NCBI GenBank assembly: GCA_009767595.1
Contig: VSDK01010371.1
Location: 177,181-241,180, forward strand
Source of the DNA: Symbiodinium kawagutii
Taxonomy: Eukaryota > Sar > Dinophyceae > Suessiales > Symbiodiniaceae
Length of the DNA: 64,000 bases
Reading direction: 5' to 3'
Made by a program: the position numbers and the translations under genes. Below the pieces are notes generated by a model. That model saw nothing but the letters and a program-made list of their open reading frames with translations. It searched no databases and was not told the DNA's origin. Shown here in pieces: positions 63,889 through 64,000 of this stretch; the stretch's first letter is position 1; every line of letters starts with the position of its first letter.

Positions 63889-64000
63889 CTCTCCTTGCCG
63901 CCAACCTCTTTCCACACCCAAGGAAAGGATCTTCTGCTTGTTCTTTTCCGACTTCCCCGTGACATCCTCAAGTCTTGGACCTATTCCCATTTTTTTCTGA
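63889..64000 (+). CDS. exon of a gene running off the window (part 3, truncated)
   Basis: Acceptor TAAGCCGACAG. It reads LSLPPTSFHTQGKDLLLVLF then RLPRDILKSWTYSHFFL to the window edge, in phase with part 2 across a 35-nt intron. Confidence 0.55.

Overview
The window looks like nuclear DNA of a dinoflagellate, most like the Suessiales (Symbiodiniaceae/Polarella type). The reasons are: (1) an intronless gene for cytosolic ribosomal protein eS4 whose 5' flank carries a decayed copy of the dinoflagellate spliced leader; (2) very low apparent coding density, with short open segments of about 45-180 bp bounded by AG acceptors and GT or GC donors, in long AT-rich, microsatellite-rich spacers; (3) short terminal-inverted-repeat elements whose ends coincide with splice sites, as in dinoflagellate introners; (4) decayed ankyrin repeats of a type common in these genomes. 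Nearly all coding-like segments are on the + strand, which fits the known unidirectional gene arrangement.

Only one complete gene is clear: eS4 at 61738-62511. Everything else called CDS is a candidate exon read by eye from an open frame, acceptor/donor context and protein-like composition. Exon edges are estimates. Frames were cross-checked between neighbouring exons in only a few places (63554-64000, 58253-58465, 59624-59924). Confidence values reflect this.

Layout. 0-8 kb: tandem repeats, then scattered exons of a protein kinase (HRDIKP loop, DNLML, DLGSA, SDMWSLG), one of them next to a 122-bp TIR element with an 8-bp target-site duplication. 8-20 kb: CATA/AGTAC microsatellites and a run of unrecognised exons. 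20.7-21.2 kb: activation-segment exon of a second kinase. 21-41 kb: many unrecognised exons, decayed ankyrin repeats at 28.4 kb, long microsatellites and foldbacks. 41-54 kb: a dense series of exons from one or more unrecognised genes, including an exon like the end of a glyoxalase/VOC domain (45.3 kb) and one like a thylakoid twin-arginine transfer signal (52.95 kb). 54.9-60.8 kb: a run of Gln/Glu/Lys-rich exons, probably one large coiled-coil protein. 61.7-62.5 kb: the eS4 retrogene. 63.2-64 kb: start of another + strand gene, with three in-frame exons separated by introns of 40 and 35 nt.

Dispersed families: A (17-18 bp TIRs, GGTTGGTGGTTTCAA type), B (ends in GGGGTACAAGGTTTTGACCC then AGCCAT), C (GGGTACCCC...TTTGAGAAACC). 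Copies of A and B end exactly at inferred 3' splice sites, so they look like intron-forming mobile DNA. No rRNA, tRNA, CRISPR or bacterial-type operon was seen. A short assembly gap lies at 55298-55314.
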